Part shown: positions 1-9,089 of the stretch, one piece after another
Layout: each line of letters begins with the position of its first letter
Position numbering within the stretch: position 1 is the stretch's first letter
Assembly: GCF_000277645.1 (NCBI RefSeq)
Contig: NZ_AKGG01000014.1
Coordinates: 62,001 to 126,000, forward strand
Reading direction: 5' to 3'
From: Weissella koreensis KCTC 3621
GTDB lineage: Bacteria > Bacillota > Bacilli > Lactobacillales > Lactobacillaceae
Length of the DNA: 64,000 bases
Notes under the pieces: model-generated
The model's input: only the letters and a program-made list of their open reading frames with translations
Database searches by the model: none
What the model was told of the DNA's origin: nothing
Made by a program: the position numbers and the translations under genes

Positions 1-848
1 ACTGCATGAATTTCAGGTGCAACAACAGTTACAGTATGGCCAATTGGGGCAATTCCATATCCATCGCCACTTAATTCTATCGGATCAAGTATCTCTTGTT
101 CTTCTTTGACTAGAGTATCACTGGCAGGTTTTAAATCATTATCAAGGATCACCACTTTAACTGTCCCGCCACCATTCCAAGTTGGATAGATTTGAACAGC
201 ACCAATATCATCATTTTCACCAACAAATTTTAAATAATCCGCAACGTTTCCTCCGTATTCGGCAACGCTTGAATAATCCAAAATACGTGCTCGATAATCA
301 TCATCATTCTCCGCCTCTCGTGCTGGGACAGTAATTTCGATAATTTCAGCATAGCCTAATCCATTCATATTAGTTATTGGTAGAATTTGTCCAAGATAAT
401 AATTACCATTACCTCCAGCAGCTTCGGCTTCTAATTCAGCCTGACCATCAACAATATTTTCGCTAACTTGATAATAAATTAGTTCTGTTTGATCATTTGT
501 AATTGACGAGAATCGAGTTCCAACTTCAGGATTATAAGGATTACCTTCCATGTCCTTAAACGATGCTTTGACCCTAGCTTTTGTAGCTATATTGCGAACA
601 ATTCCCCTCTCAGCGCCACGCCAATCTAATGCATCCCCAATTGCCGTTTGAGTGTAAGTATCTAGTAAAACATTCACCATATTGATGTTTTGTTCAGCAA
701 GTGCCCAAGATACAGGAGCCAAAGCGTCATAAATAACAGACCCTTCACGAACGTCCATATTTACAGGAACACGTTCTAACATAATATCCATAAAATATTG
801 AAAATTATGTTTTTGCAATTCACTTAATAAATCATTAGGCGTTGTCAT
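1..848 (-). CDS. Baseplate J/gp47-like protein (XkdT family), C-terminus cut by window edge
   Basis: I translated this from the sequence: an open frame starts with ATG at 848 and runs off the left edge after 282 codons. It begins MTTPNDLLSELQKHNF and contains the hallmarks of the baseplate J family: an N-terminal 'VREGSVIYDALAPVSWALAE' stretch, a 'DALDWRGAERGI' turn, then beta-rich sequence with 'VPAREAENDDDYRARI'. Such proteins form the wedge of a contractile-tail baseplate. The start overlaps the XkdS stop as ATGA, so translation is probably coupled. The usual length is about 350 residues, so roughly 70 are missing. Family call is firm; the partial end is only due to the window. Confidence 0.9.
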   Translation of the reverse strand, partial: MTTPNDLLSELQKHNFQYFMDIMLERVPVNMDVREGSVIYDALAPVSWALAEQNINMVNVLLDTYTQTAIGDALDWRGAERGIVRNIATKARVKASFKDMEGNPYNPEVGTRFSSITNDQTELIYYQVSENIVDGQAELEAEAAGGNGNYYLGQILPITNMNGLGYAEIIEITVPAREAENDDDYRARILDYSSVAEYGGNVADYLKFVGENDDIGAVQIYPTWNGGGTVKVVILDNDLKPASDTLVKEEQEILDPIELSGDGYGIAPIGHTVTVVAPEIHA

Positions 849-1216
849 TTACTAACCTCCGTTTCTTTTTTAAATTCACCAAAAATAGTAGTAATAGTCA
901 GTTTAACTAACAAATCTGTATTACTTGTTTGTTCAATAGAATTGACAGAAATATCAATAATTCTGTCATCAACAGAAAGTGATTCAGTAATCATACGTTC
1001 CACTTCGCTTTTAGCATAATCAATTGGTTGACCAATTAATTGAAATACGTCAGTTCCGTATTGTTGACTAAGCCATGGCACTTCAAATCTCGGTGTTCTC
1101 AATACTTTATCGATCGCTTGGTTCATCGCCTCAGCTCCATCAGCAATCATGACAATTCGACCGTTAGAAACTCGATAAGTTCTTGAAGGTAATGGCGTTG
1201 TATCTAACTCAGACAT
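845..1216 (-). CDS. DUF2634 / XkdS-like baseplate protein
   Basis: A 123-aa protein that matches the gp25-like XkdS/DUF2634 group: a 'YRVSNGRIVMIADGAEAMNQAIDKVLRTPRFEVPW' type N-terminal half followed by 'DVFQLIGQPIDYAKSEVERM'. These small lysozyme-fold-like proteins sit in the inner baseplate of contractile tails (gp25 family). The gene lies between XkdR-like and baseplate J genes exactly as in PBSX. Its ATG at 1216 shares one base with the upstream stop (TAATG), and its own stop overlaps the next start (ATGA), so the whole block reads as one translationally coupled unit. Confidence 0.85.
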   Translation of the reverse strand: MSELDTTPLPSRTYRVSNGRIVMIADGAEAMNQAIDKVLRTPRFEVPWLSQQYGTDVFQLIGQPIDYAKSEVERMITESLSVDDRIIDISVNSIEQTSNTDLLVKLTITTIFGEFKKETEVSK

Positions 1217-1554
1217 TAAACTACCTCCATAATCACAAATCGTTGTCCACTAGAAACTCTAAGCATTCTCACTTTATCGCCACTTGTCATACCATTCCAA
1301 ATTTTAACTGTCCCTTCAGCAAATTTATTATCTTCATCCTTAATTGGAATCTTAACGTTCACAGATAATGGTTTAGCCAACATGCTCACTTCTAAAAATT
1401 CAGCAGTTAATGTCATTCTAGAATCAACTAATATCTTTAACGGTGAGGTACTGATTACTTGGCCAAAAACTTCATCAGTATAATCAGTCTCTTTTCCACC
1501 TTTACTATTTAACTTTGACAACAAATAATTACCAGCATTATTTTTTTGGGTCAT
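1216..1554 (-). CDS. DUF2577 / XkdR-like tail protein
   Basis: A 112-aa basic protein with a central beta-barrel-like stretch ('GQVISTSPLKILVDSRMTL') and the C-terminal 'GDKVRMLRVSSGQRFVIMEVV' typical of DUF2577 (XkdR). In PBSX-like phages it is encoded between XkdQ and XkdS and is thought to be a baseplate or hub component. It overlaps XkdQ at its 5' side by four bases and XkdS at its 3' side by one. Function beyond structural baseplate part is inferred from order. Confidence 0.82.
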   Translation of the reverse strand: MTQKNNAGNYLLSKLNSKGGKETDYTDEVFGQVISTSPLKILVDSRMTLTAEFLEVSMLAKPLSVNVKIPIKDEDNKFAEGTVKIWNGMTSGDKVRMLRVSSGQRFVIMEVV

Positions 1555-2570
1555 AGTAAATCAACCTCGATTTCCATAGTGTGTCCTTTGTCAAATGTAT
1601 GTGTAACTTGTGTAGCAAACACTCGTCTGTTTTGACCAACACCAATAGCGTTAGTCGCATACATATCAACATAAAAAATCGTCCCTGCTCTAAAGCGCAT
1701 GTCACCAATGGCACTTAGAGAGAACGATATTTTTTCCTTATTTTTTTCATTTAATAAACTTTTAGCCTTATCTAACATTTGAGATGAATTCGTATTGCTA
1801 TCGGCATTTTCTGTCATAAATAATGGTCCGTATTTATCCATTGATTCATAATCACTAGCTGTTTTTGATGTACGTTGTTTTGTCTCTGAATCTTCATTAG
1901 TAACAGTGACTTGATTATACAAATCCTCAATATCGGCTTTAAATGTAAAATCAATTGCCCCATTTCTATCTCCAATTAACAGACCATAATCCAAATAACT
2001 AGCATCTTCATGGATCAACTTACCATACTCATCTGCATAAATAACAAATTTCCCATCATGATTGGCATATTCAATTGCTTTAGATAGCATATCGAAAAAA
2101 GTAACTCCATCAGATACTTCTGCCGGTGCAGCAGTCAAACTACTATGCCTTATTTCGTAAGGCAATCCTAATGTTTCAGCGATAGTTTTGAGGCGTTGAC
2201 TAGATGTCGTCGCCCCCCAAACAATCGTACCAGTACCTTTTAAATAGCGCATATTGTCATATGCAGTGATAGCCCATTTTACATCATCCGATAACTCTCG
2301 AACGAATACTCGACCAGTAAATACCCGTTTACCAGCAAAGTCCATAGTAACCAAATCTCCACTGTTAGGAATATAGTTATATGAATATGATCTCAAGGTT
2401 GTGAATGTCAAAGTTGTGGCACCATCAATCGAATACTGTAACTTAACATCTGAAGCGTTCCGGATCATGTCCATATCTTCGTTATACGCTGAATTCCAAA
2501 CAGTTAACCTAGTGATTTTTTCAGTAAAATGTGATTGTTGATTTGAAAAATAACCATTACTAACCATCAT
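1551..2570 (-). CDS. XkdQ-like tail hub protein (phage late control D superfamily)
   Basis: Matches XkdQ/YqbQ, the hub protein related to T4 gp27/Mu gp44, which threads the tail tube end to the baseplate. The reading frame stays open to 2609, but I prefer the ATG at 2570: it overlaps the upstream TGA (ATGA) and is preceded by GTGAGG at a normal distance, giving 339 aa. Visible features are 'MVTMDFAGKRVFTGRVFVRELSDD' type OB-like beta structure, 'GVTFFDMLSKAIEYAN' helix and a C-terminal 'TQVTHTFDKGHTMEIEVDLL'. It sits between XkdP- and XkdR-like genes. Confidence 0.85.
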   Translation of the reverse strand: MMVSNGYFSNQQSHFTEKITRLTVWNSAYNEDMDMIRNASDVKLQYSIDGATTLTFTTLRSYSYNYIPNSGDLVTMDFAGKRVFTGRVFVRELSDDVKWAITAYDNMRYLKGTGTIVWGATTSSQRLKTIAETLGLPYEIRHSSLTAAPAEVSDGVTFFDMLSKAIEYANHDGKFVIYADEYGKLIHEDASYLDYGLLIGDRNGAIDFTFKADIEDLYNQVTVTNEDSETKQRTSKTASDYESMDKYGPLFMTENADSNTNSSQMLDKAKSLLNEKNKEKISFSLSAIGDMRFRAGTIFYVDMYATNAIGVGQNRRVFATQVTHTFDKGHTMEIEVDLL

Positions 2571-3271
2571 GCTAACCTCACTGATTCTGCACTGACCCAA
2601 CCACGCCAACCACCATCCATCATCGTTACATGATATGGGTAGGCACGTCCGGGAGCCGTAAAGTTAACCTTTCTTGTAGCATTGGCTTCCGTTAATCCTG
2701 GCCCGCTTCCATATGAATCACGATGTAATTGACCGTTCACTATTACCACTGAACCCACTCCAATATTTCCACCACTTGATCTAGGATTTTGTACCTGCGT
2801 TGGTCTTGCATGTTGCGATTTTGGAACTGGAGCCTGAGTTAATATTAATGGTGCATAATCGACCCATTGTACTAATTTAAGCGATACGGTGTACATACCA
2901 GCCTGTTCATTAAGAGTTGGTTCATAACTCTCAATTGTAAATACATCATTGAAAAATGTATCTGTAATGACGAACCTAGCCACTTCATGATTTTCAAAAA
3001 TATCATGTAACATATCTTGATATTTATTACCGCTATCCCATTCTAATCTAGAAGCCGTAATATATGACTTATTAGCCCGTAAATCTACGGGCAAACGAAT
3101 ATCTAGATCAATACGAGATAACTTTGTATTTCCAAGCCGTGTAATTTCGCCTAATTGAATAACATCAATTTGAGAATTGCCGGATTCTTTACTGTAACTA
3201 ATCGTTTCAGGAACCATTGGCATCTCATGAACTGATCCATCTTTTCTAGTTATAAATAAACTAATTGCCAT
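2567..3271 (-). CDS. XkdP-like tail protein with C-terminal SH3-like domain
   Basis: 234 aa. The first ~135 residues are the usual XkdP N-terminal module ('VHEMPMVPETISYSKESG' start; 'DLDIRLPVDLR'; 'FFNDVFTIESYEPTLNEQAG'). Instead of the LysM repeat found in many XkdP proteins, residues ~172-234 form a short beta-rich module ('VGSVVIVNGQLHRDSYGSG ... GGWRGWVSAESVRLA') that looks like a bacterial SH3 domain and ends in a Trp-rich 'GWRGWV' strand. Such domains often bind cell wall, so this protein may hold or position the tail hub against peptidoglycan. Starts at ATG 3271 just after the tape measure gene. Confidence 0.82.
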   Translation of the reverse strand: MAISLFITRKDGSVHEMPMVPETISYSKESGNSQIDVIQLGEITRLGNTKLSRIDLDIRLPVDLRANKSYITASRLEWDSGNKYQDMLHDIFENHEVARFVITDTFFNDVFTIESYEPTLNEQAGMYTVSLKLVQWVDYAPLILTQAPVPKSQHARPTQVQNPRSSGGNIGVGSVVIVNGQLHRDSYGSGPGLTEANATRKVNFTAPGRAYPYHVTMMDGGWRGWVSAESVRLA

Positions 3272-3273
3272 TT

Positions 3274-6200
3274 TTACCCCCTAGCAAAAGATAAATTACC
3301 GTCTTCTCTCTTCAGCAAAAAATCTTCTATTTCTTGAATCATTTGTTCAGTACTACGTTCAGGATCAGGCGTAACAACTTGAATCGCTCCCTTTTCAATA
3401 ACAATTGAACTTGTTTTTGAATTTCTTTCATCATTTTGCACACTATTACCCGTAATAGATGTGGGCTTTAATTGTGAAGTTGACACACCAACCTCACTCG
3501 TCCTTGCACTAATACCTACATTGTATTGACTATTTAACGCTGTTAACTGTTGCAAGAATCCACTCAATGCATTTGTTGCTTGAATAAACCCGTTAGCCAA
3601 TGTTGATCCAACATTTGTAACTTCTGCCATCTTATCAATTTGTGGTGCTGCCAATGTAGGTGTAGATACAGCAGAAGCTGCACTATATGCTTTTTCTGCC
3701 ATATTTGTAGAACTTTTAGCAACCATTGAAGCTGATCCATCAATTCCAACGGCCATACCAGCGCCTACATAATAACCAACTTGATCACGCATTACACGAG
3801 ATGGTGAGTGAATATGCAAGAAACTCTTAGCAGCATCAACGGCTGATTTTGCCATCTTTCCTGCCGCAGCAACAGCATCTCCAATAGCTCCCTCAATACC
3901 CTTAACAAATCCCATAACAAAATCTGTACCAGCACTTATTAAGGAGCTCCCAACATTTTTAACTGCATTAACAGCTTGGTGAATACCATTACTAACAGCC
4001 GTAACCACATTACTCATAGCCGAAGTAACAGCTGAAACAATTTGACTAAATATCGACACAAATGTAGAAAACATCATCATCACAGCAGTGGATACCATAG
4101 CAATAGCAGCAGCCGTAACCATTAAACCAGCGCCTAATACCATAAATCCAGCACCAGCAACCATAGCTCCTGCTCCGACAACCATTAATCCAGCGCCAAG
4201 TATCAAAGAAGCCACACCTAGCAATGTGAATTCAAGAACTAATACAATTGACATAGCCATCATAAGTATTGCTGAAGCAGAAAACATTACCATTCCCATT
4301 GTCGCCATCATTAAACCAGATGCAACCGTCGGTAAGGTAGCAGACATCATTGTTAGCCCAAGGGCAACAATCATAATGGTTACACCTACCAGTGCAATTC
4401 CAACTGCGAAAACCATTGTGGCAACTCCTAGCAAAACCATACCCACAGCTGCTATTGTTGCACCAACTCCAAGTATTAGAAGACCAGCTGATAAAACAAC
4501 CAATCCAACACCAGCAGCTAATGCACCAACTCCGAATCCAATTGCAGCCAATCCTAATGCTGCTAATCCCAATGCGGCACTAAGTCCATATTGAGAAATT
4601 ATTGGTAACTGAGTTGCCAATAACGCCATTCCAGCACTAGCTATTCCAACACCTATTCCAGCCATCAAAATAGCAGCGCCAAATGCCAACATTCCAATTG
4701 ATGCAGCTGTTAAGGCAGGTCCAACTAATGCCATAACAATAGCTAATCCACCAATAACTACACCAAATGCTGCCATTGCAATAGCTCCCTGCGTTCCGGT
4801 TTGCGCCAATGGTGCCATAGCTAATGCCATCATAGATATAGCTAAACTAAATGCTAAAATACCAGTCATACTGGTCTGTAATTTTGTACCCATAGAGCCT
4901 AAAACTGCCGCCATAATACTAACTGCAGTACCAAAAGCAATCATTGCAATAGCACCTTGTGATCCCGTTTTAGACAATGGAGTTATAGCAGCTGCAAGTA
5001 ATGCTAATGATGCAATTATCAATGCAATACTGGCTCCTTTCATCAATCCATTTAATCCATTTTTAAGACTATTTGTGCCTTTAGCACCATTTTTAAGACC
5101 ACCAGCCATTCCCTCGGCAGCAGTCTTAGTAGATGACATAGCTTTTTTAAAACCTAAAAACTTTTTTACTAATCTGGCGATGCCAATTGCTCCGATAACT
5201 CCTCCAAGAGCTTCAAGTGCAAATCCGAAATTACCAAGCGATCCCTTAGATTCTGATAATTTACCAGCTAACTCACCAATCTTTTGAATGGCTTTATCAA
5301 CAGCATCATGGAAAGGTTTTACATTTTGGTATGCATACATAAATGCGGTGGCCAAACCAACTATTAGCGAAATAATGGGGTGCTTCATAATTGCTCCCAT
5401 CACCGTCGAAATACCAGACAAAGCTTTATTAAAAGCTAATACTCCTCCAGAAGCACCAATCAATACGCCAGCCACTGGGGCAGCGGCTTTTACAAATTTA
5501 AATATTCCACTTGCTAATGGAGCTATCCAATCTGAATGATCTGAGGCGTAATTAATTAACTTGCTAATAGTATTCAATACTTTATCAACGCCACCAGCTA
5601 TTGCATCCCAATTCATATTTCCAATGGCGCTACCAATTGCCGACACTGCCTTAATACCAGCATCGCTAATCTTTTTAAATGATGGTTGTAATTTATTGGA
5701 AAGCTCTTCCTTGACACCATCCATAGCTTGGCCAACTGTTTTAAATTGAGTAGCCATTTTGGTGAAATCCTTATTATTTCCAGTTTTAGAAATTGCATCA
5801 AAGAAATCCTGTGTTTTAACTTTTCCATTCTGTATATCAGCAATTAATTCAGCAGCGGATTTACCCATGGATTTAGCAACAGCAGACATTCCAGCTGGAG
5901 ACTGCTCCAACATAAGTTTAAAGTCTTCCCATGCAACCTTAGGCTTAGCAGCCATCTGAGTGGCCTGTTGACTCAACGTCTTCATTGCTTGTGTAGGATC
6001 TTCTGAAGCGGCAGCTAATCCACCAAAACCTTTAACTAATTTACCAGTATTCTTAGTTCCAACGGCGGCTAATTGTGCATAAGTCGACGCCATATCTGAA
6101 GCAGAATAGATGGTTTTAGTTGCATAATCTTGCATGGATGACTTAGCTTTGGCGATTTCTTTTGGACTCGCACCCATCTGATTCATGTTTCCTTCGAATG

Positions 6201-6513
6201 TTTGCCATGCCTTTGAAGAACTATTTAGCTCTTCAATCATTCCATGAATACCAGTCGTAACTAATCCAATACCTTTGGTAACACCAGACCCAATTATATT
6301 TGCTCCCAAAACGGACTTAAAAATACTACCTGTCTCATTGGCAGCTGAACCAACTTCATTAAGCCCATTTTTGGTTCCATTCATGCTCGATGTAGTACCT
6401 TTGCTAAAGGCACTCATTGATGATAATCCCTTTCCTAACGATGAATTAATCGATCCTAAAGTGTTTGTAAAATTATCAACCAAGCTTAATCTTGTTGAGA
6501 CTTCTTTAGCCAT
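3274..6513 (-). CDS. Tail tape measure protein
   Basis: 1079 aa with the architecture of tape measure proteins: an N-terminal part rich in Ser/Gly/Asn, the conserved tape-measure core ('KAWQTFEGNMNQMGASPKEIAKAKSSMQDYATKT' area, residues ~80-250), then a very long Ala/Gly/Met/Leu-rich hydrophobic stretch (residues ~340-830) with many predicted membrane-active helices, and the 'FLHIHSPSRVMRDQVGYYVGAGMAVGID' signature near residue 900. It sets tail length and passes into the membrane with the DNA. ATG at 6513 has AAGGAG upstream. The predicted terminator before it may lower its expression relative to the tube and sheath. Confidence 0.93.
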   Translation of the reverse strand: MAKEVSTRLSLVDNFTNTLGSINSSLGKGLSSMSAFSKGTTSSMNGTKNGLNEVGSAANETGSIFKSVLGANIIGSGVTKGIGLVTTGIHGMIEELNSSSKAWQTFEGNMNQMGASPKEIAKAKSSMQDYATKTIYSASDMASTYAQLAAVGTKNTGKLVKGFGGLAAASEDPTQAMKTLSQQATQMAAKPKVAWEDFKLMLEQSPAGMSAVAKSMGKSAAELIADIQNGKVKTQDFFDAISKTGNNKDFTKMATQFKTVGQAMDGVKEELSNKLQPSFKKISDAGIKAVSAIGSAIGNMNWDAIAGGVDKVLNTISKLINYASDHSDWIAPLASGIFKFVKAAAPVAGVLIGASGGVLAFNKALSGISTVMGAIMKHPIISLIVGLATAFMYAYQNVKPFHDAVDKAIQKIGELAGKLSESKGSLGNFGFALEALGGVIGAIGIARLVKKFLGFKKAMSSTKTAAEGMAGGLKNGAKGTNSLKNGLNGLMKGASIALIIASLALLAAAITPLSKTGSQGAIAMIAFGTAVSIMAAVLGSMGTKLQTSMTGILAFSLAISMMALAMAPLAQTGTQGAIAMAAFGVVIGGLAIVMALVGPALTAASIGMLAFGAAILMAGIGVGIASAGMALLATQLPIISQYGLSAALGLAALGLAAIGFGVGALAAGVGLVVLSAGLLILGVGATIAAVGMVLLGVATMVFAVGIALVGVTIMIVALGLTMMSATLPTVASGLMMATMGMVMFSASAILMMAMSIVLVLEFTLLGVASLILGAGLMVVGAGAMVAGAGFMVLGAGLMVTAAAIAMVSTAVMMMFSTFVSIFSQIVSAVTSAMSNVVTAVSNGIHQAVNAVKNVGSSLISAGTDFVMGFVKGIEGAIGDAVAAAGKMAKSAVDAAKSFLHIHSPSRVMRDQVGYYVGAGMAVGIDGSASMVAKSSTNMAEKAYSAASAVSTPTLAAPQIDKMAEVTNVGSTLANGFIQATNALSGFLQQLTALNSQYNVGISARTSEVGVSTSQLKPTSITGNSVQNDERNSKTSSIVIEKGAIQVVTPDPERSTEQMIQEIEDFLLKREDGNLSFARG

Positions 6514-6529
6514 TTAAACTCCTTTCTAC

Positions 6530-6573
6530 AAAAAAAGAGCATGAGTAGGAACGAATATCCCTCCCATGCTCTT
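6530..6573 (-). terminator. Hairpin with U-tract between tail chaperone and tape measure
   Basis: On the minus strand AGAGCATGGGAGGG pairs with TCCTACTCATGCTCT across a short loop, and is followed directly by seven Ts. It looks like an intrinsic terminator inside the late operon. It would either attenuate tape-measure transcription or be read through by an antiterminated polymerase. Confidence 0.7.
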
Positions 6574-6579
6574 AGTTCG

Positions 6580-6768
6580 TTAATGATGTTTTACTTTTGA
6601 TTTAGCTCTTTGCTCTTCTCTTTTTTGTTCTTCATCATGCCTTTGGAATCCAGCAATAATTAACGCCTTCTCCTCTACAGTAAATGAAAGCCATTGAGAG
6701 GGTGTCCAACCAAATTCAAACATTGCACGCCAATAATAATTAAACTCTAAACCAGAGTGCTTACTTAT
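6580..6768 (-). CDS. -1 frameshift extension (T part) of tail assembly chaperone
   Basis: Directly after the G stop a second frame is open for 62 codons to a stop at 6580-6582. Reading in the -1 frame from the A7 run gives ISKHSGLEFNYYWRAMFEFGW and then 'TPSQWLSFTVEEKALIIAGF' and a charged tail ending KVKHH. The 'W..MF.FGWTPSQW' sequence fits the short T partners of tail chaperones. No good ribosome-binding site exists for independent translation, so production as a G-T fusion (about 198 aa) through the slippery site is the natural reading. G binds T and T recruits tube protein onto the tape measure. Confidence 0.8.
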   Translation of the reverse strand: MSKHSGLEFNYYWRAMFEFGWTPSQWLSFTVEEKALIIAGFQRHDEEQKREEQRAKSKVKHH

Positions 6769-7175
6769 TTTTTTGCTTCGGCCACCATATCGTCAAGAGT
6801 TGAATTTCCACCACTGAAATCATTGATAGCCGTTGATAACGATCCATATTGTCCAGCAGACAGCATTGCTTGTAGCGTAGCATCTGGATCACCCATTGTT
6901 CCATAGTGTTCTTGAATTGTTGCATTGTTTAAGTCAGGTTCCACAACGGCTTCGCCGATTAGCAATGAAGACAAGACATCTCCATCAACCTCACGTTGCT
7001 TACCACGTCCTGTGGGGCGTTCTGCTTGCTTACGTAACTTATTAATACGAGTTGCAGAAATCTTTTTGATAATGAAATTTGGAAGCTTTTCAGAAACCTT
7101 TAACTCAACCGTTTCATCTTCTTGTTCAGGCAACAACCATGCTTCTAAGCTTACGTTCTTATTTTCTTCAGTCAT
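6765..7175 (-). CDS. Tail assembly chaperone G (XkdN-like)
   Basis: 136 aa, encoded between the tube protein and the tape measure as in PBSX (XkdN). Residues are mostly acidic and helical, with 'KVSEKLPNFIIKKISATRINKLRKQ' near the start of the domain and a 'GEAVVEPDLNNATIQEHYG' segment common to tail chaperones of siphoviruses and myoviruses. Ends with a run of lysine codons that forms the frameshift site. The chaperone coats the tape measure before tube polymerisation and is not in the virion. Confidence 0.85.
   Translation of the reverse strand: MTEENKNVSLEAWLLPEQEDETVELKVSEKLPNFIIKKISATRINKLRKQAERPTGRGKQREVDGDVLSSLLIGEAVVEPDLNNATIQEHYGTMGDPDATLQAMLSAGQYGSLSTAINDFSGGNSTLDDMVAEAKK
6768..6774 (-). 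promoter_or_regulatory. -1 programmed ribosomal frameshift site (A AAA AAA)
   Basis: The G gene ends GCA AAA AAA TAA. The A-AAA-AAA heptamer is in the X-XXY-YYZ register required for a -1 slip, and slipping opens the 62-codon extension. This is the conserved expression strategy of tail chaperone genes in long-tailed phages. Efficiency cannot be read from sequence. Confidence 0.85.
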
Positions 7176-7189
7176 GTTAATTCTCCTTA

Positions 7190-7639
7190 TTATGCAAATG
7201 TTTGAATAATCTTATAATCGTCAAAGTTGAAATCAGTTTCACCTTCAAGGAAGCCATCATCAGAATTTAAGTTTCCGATTGCAGCTTGAGCGAAGGTTAT
7301 TCCTATTAATTGAACAACCTGTTTTCCTGTATTTGATGACGTATCTTCAACAGTCATGGTAATAGAAATATCTGGCCAGATACCTGTTTCGTTATATTCG
7401 TTGTAAATAACCAAAAAATCACTAGAAACATGATAGAAATTAAGTGAACCCGTACCTTCAAGGCTAGTCAACTTATGTGCTTTCATGCGCCGTCCTAATA
7501 AATTAATTTCTTCGATATTACCTTCTATTTGTGCTTCTACTTCAGTCAATTCGGCAAGAGTTCTATTCTCACCATCAACCGTCATAATCATTAATCCTGA
7601 TCGAGAATTAATTACATCACCAGGCTTTTTAAATGTCAT
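7190..7639 (-). CDS. Tail tube protein (XkdM-like)
   Basis: 149 aa, matching the XkdM/tail tube family of contractile phages: a 'NSRSGLMIMTVDGENRTLAELTEVEAQIE' N-terminal hairpin, 'GRRMKAHKLTSLEGTGSLNFYHVSS' and a C-terminal 'FDDYKIIQTF' strand. It polymerises inside the sheath to form the DNA conduit. Adjacent to the sheath gene with 10 bp spacing and a good GGAGG ribosome-binding site. Confidence 0.92.
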   Translation of the reverse strand: MTFKKPGDVINSRSGLMIMTVDGENRTLAELTEVEAQIEGNIEEINLLGRRMKAHKLTSLEGTGSLNFYHVSSDFLVIYNEYNETGIWPDISITMTVEDTSSNTGKQVVQLIGITFAQAAIGNLNSDDGFLEGETDFNFDDYKIIQTFA

Positions 7640-7649
7640 ATTGTCCTCC

Positions 7650-9089
7650 TTAGTTTGCTACTACATCCATGTAAAGCTTCTCCATGGCATCGGTTGGCGT
7701 CACAGCCAAGCCAACTACAACAGAATCTTTATCATTTCCTTGAGCAATTGTAATGTCTTCAACAGCAAAATCTTGAATAGCTTGTGCTGTTTGTAAATCA
7801 GTTAATTTTGTAGCAATAGCCGATTTGAACAGGTCACGTCCTTGGGAATTATTTGTAATTTTACCAATATAGTTATCTTCCCAATTAATCCGAACCCAAT
7901 TAGCAATATCGTCTACAACACGCATTACTCGGTTCTTAGAAAATGCTTTTCCTTTATCATCAGTAAAAGTATGCAGTGAATTAATATCTTCCAGCACCTT
8001 CACAGCTCCACGAGAAGCAGTGAACAACATTTGACCATCATTGATAGCTGAAATTGCTTGTTCCTCTGTAAAACGAACATCCACATCAGTTGCCCCATTA
8101 ACTTGGCGATACGTTAGCGATTGATTAGATTCAGCAGCAGCAGTCGCTCCAGCCACCCAACCAGCAGATTGAGCCTGTGTCAATTTCAAGTCGTTAAATA
8201 CTAACGCATTTCCTAATGAAATGACTCCTTCATAATCTGCTTCAACTCCAGCACTTGCCGGAACAACCGCCATAACTTTACGACCCTGTTCATCACGCAA
8301 TCGTTCAACTCCAGCAGCAATAACTCGATTAATTGACGCTTTATCAGATGAATTAGCGGCTACAACTACATTGAATTCATAAGTATCCATCGCCTTTTGG
8401 AATTCAGTAACTGGGTCCGCACCATCTCCTGTTGAATATTCTTGGATATTTACAGTGGCAGTTGTGTCACTTACTTCGTTTAAAGTAAGACTTGATTCAC
8501 TGGTTTCAGCAGCGCCTCCACTCATTTGAATAGCTACCGGGGTAACCAAGTTTGAAATCATTTCCAAACCGTCGTCATTAATGTCAAGCTTTACCGTTGC
8601 TACTACAAAATTATTACCATTGAATTCAGATGCCTTACGTGCTGATTGTTTATCAATCAAAGCTCCCTTAAATGTAGTAGTAATGATTGCCTTTGTTGCA
8701 TCATTCGCATCACTTGCCACAGTCACAGCTACATCATTACCAACGGCACCATTAAACTTAGCTTCAAATTTCCAAGGAATCGTTTCCGCAGTTCCAGTCG
8801 CTTTGACACCTGGATTAACGTTGAAAATTAATACCTTATTAGCATTAGCTAAAATCATTCGAATACCGGTCAATGCATCATCAGTTAAATCATGACCCAA
8901 GGCAGAAATAAAGTCAGTCCCTTTATTTACTTCTACAATTCCTTCAGGCCCCCAATTCAGACCAGATAGTAATGTCAAAACAGTTCCACGATCTCCATCA
9001 GACATTACTGGATTTTGCGCAGCAGTCCGTACGTTAATAAACGTACCAGGCAGTTTTTTATTTTGATCTTTCCAATTTCCACCAGCCAT
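7650..9089 (-). CDS. Contractile tail sheath protein (XkdK-like)
   Basis: 479 aa. Begins with 'LPGTFINVRTAAQNPVMSDGDRGTV', the conserved N-terminal sheath motif, has an inserted beta-rich domain at ~110-210 and ends with the C-terminal fold 'VDVRFTEEQAISAINDGQMLFTASRG ... VMRVVDDIANWVRINWEDNYIGK'. It is the clearest proof that the phage has a contractile tail. Its ATG shares a base with the stop of the small ORF upstream (TAATG). Confidence 0.97.
   Translation of the reverse strand: MAGGNWKDQNKKLPGTFINVRTAAQNPVMSDGDRGTVLTLLSGLNWGPEGIVEVNKGTDFISALGHDLTDDALTGIRMILANANKVLIFNVNPGVKATGTAETIPWKFEAKFNGAVGNDVAVTVASDANDATKAIITTTFKGALIDKQSARKASEFNGNNFVVATVKLDINDDGLEMISNLVTPVAIQMSGGAAETSESSLTLNEVSDTTATVNIQEYSTGDGADPVTEFQKAMDTYEFNVVVAANSSDKASINRVIAAGVERLRDEQGRKVMAVVPASAGVEADYEGVISLGNALVFNDLKLTQAQSAGWVAGATAAAESNQSLTYRQVNGATDVDVRFTEEQAISAINDGQMLFTASRGAVKVLEDINSLHTFTDDKGKAFSKNRVMRVVDDIANWVRINWEDNYIGKITNNSQGRDLFKSAIATKLTDLQTAQAIQDFAVEDITIAQGNDKDSVVVGLAVTPTDAMEKLYMDVVAN

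Noticed and set aside
4088..5843. Several open frames opposite or out of frame within the tape measure gene
   Set aside because: They mirror the Ala/Gly-rich low-complexity codons of the tape measure, have biased Ala/Pro/Thr composition and no ribosome-binding sites.
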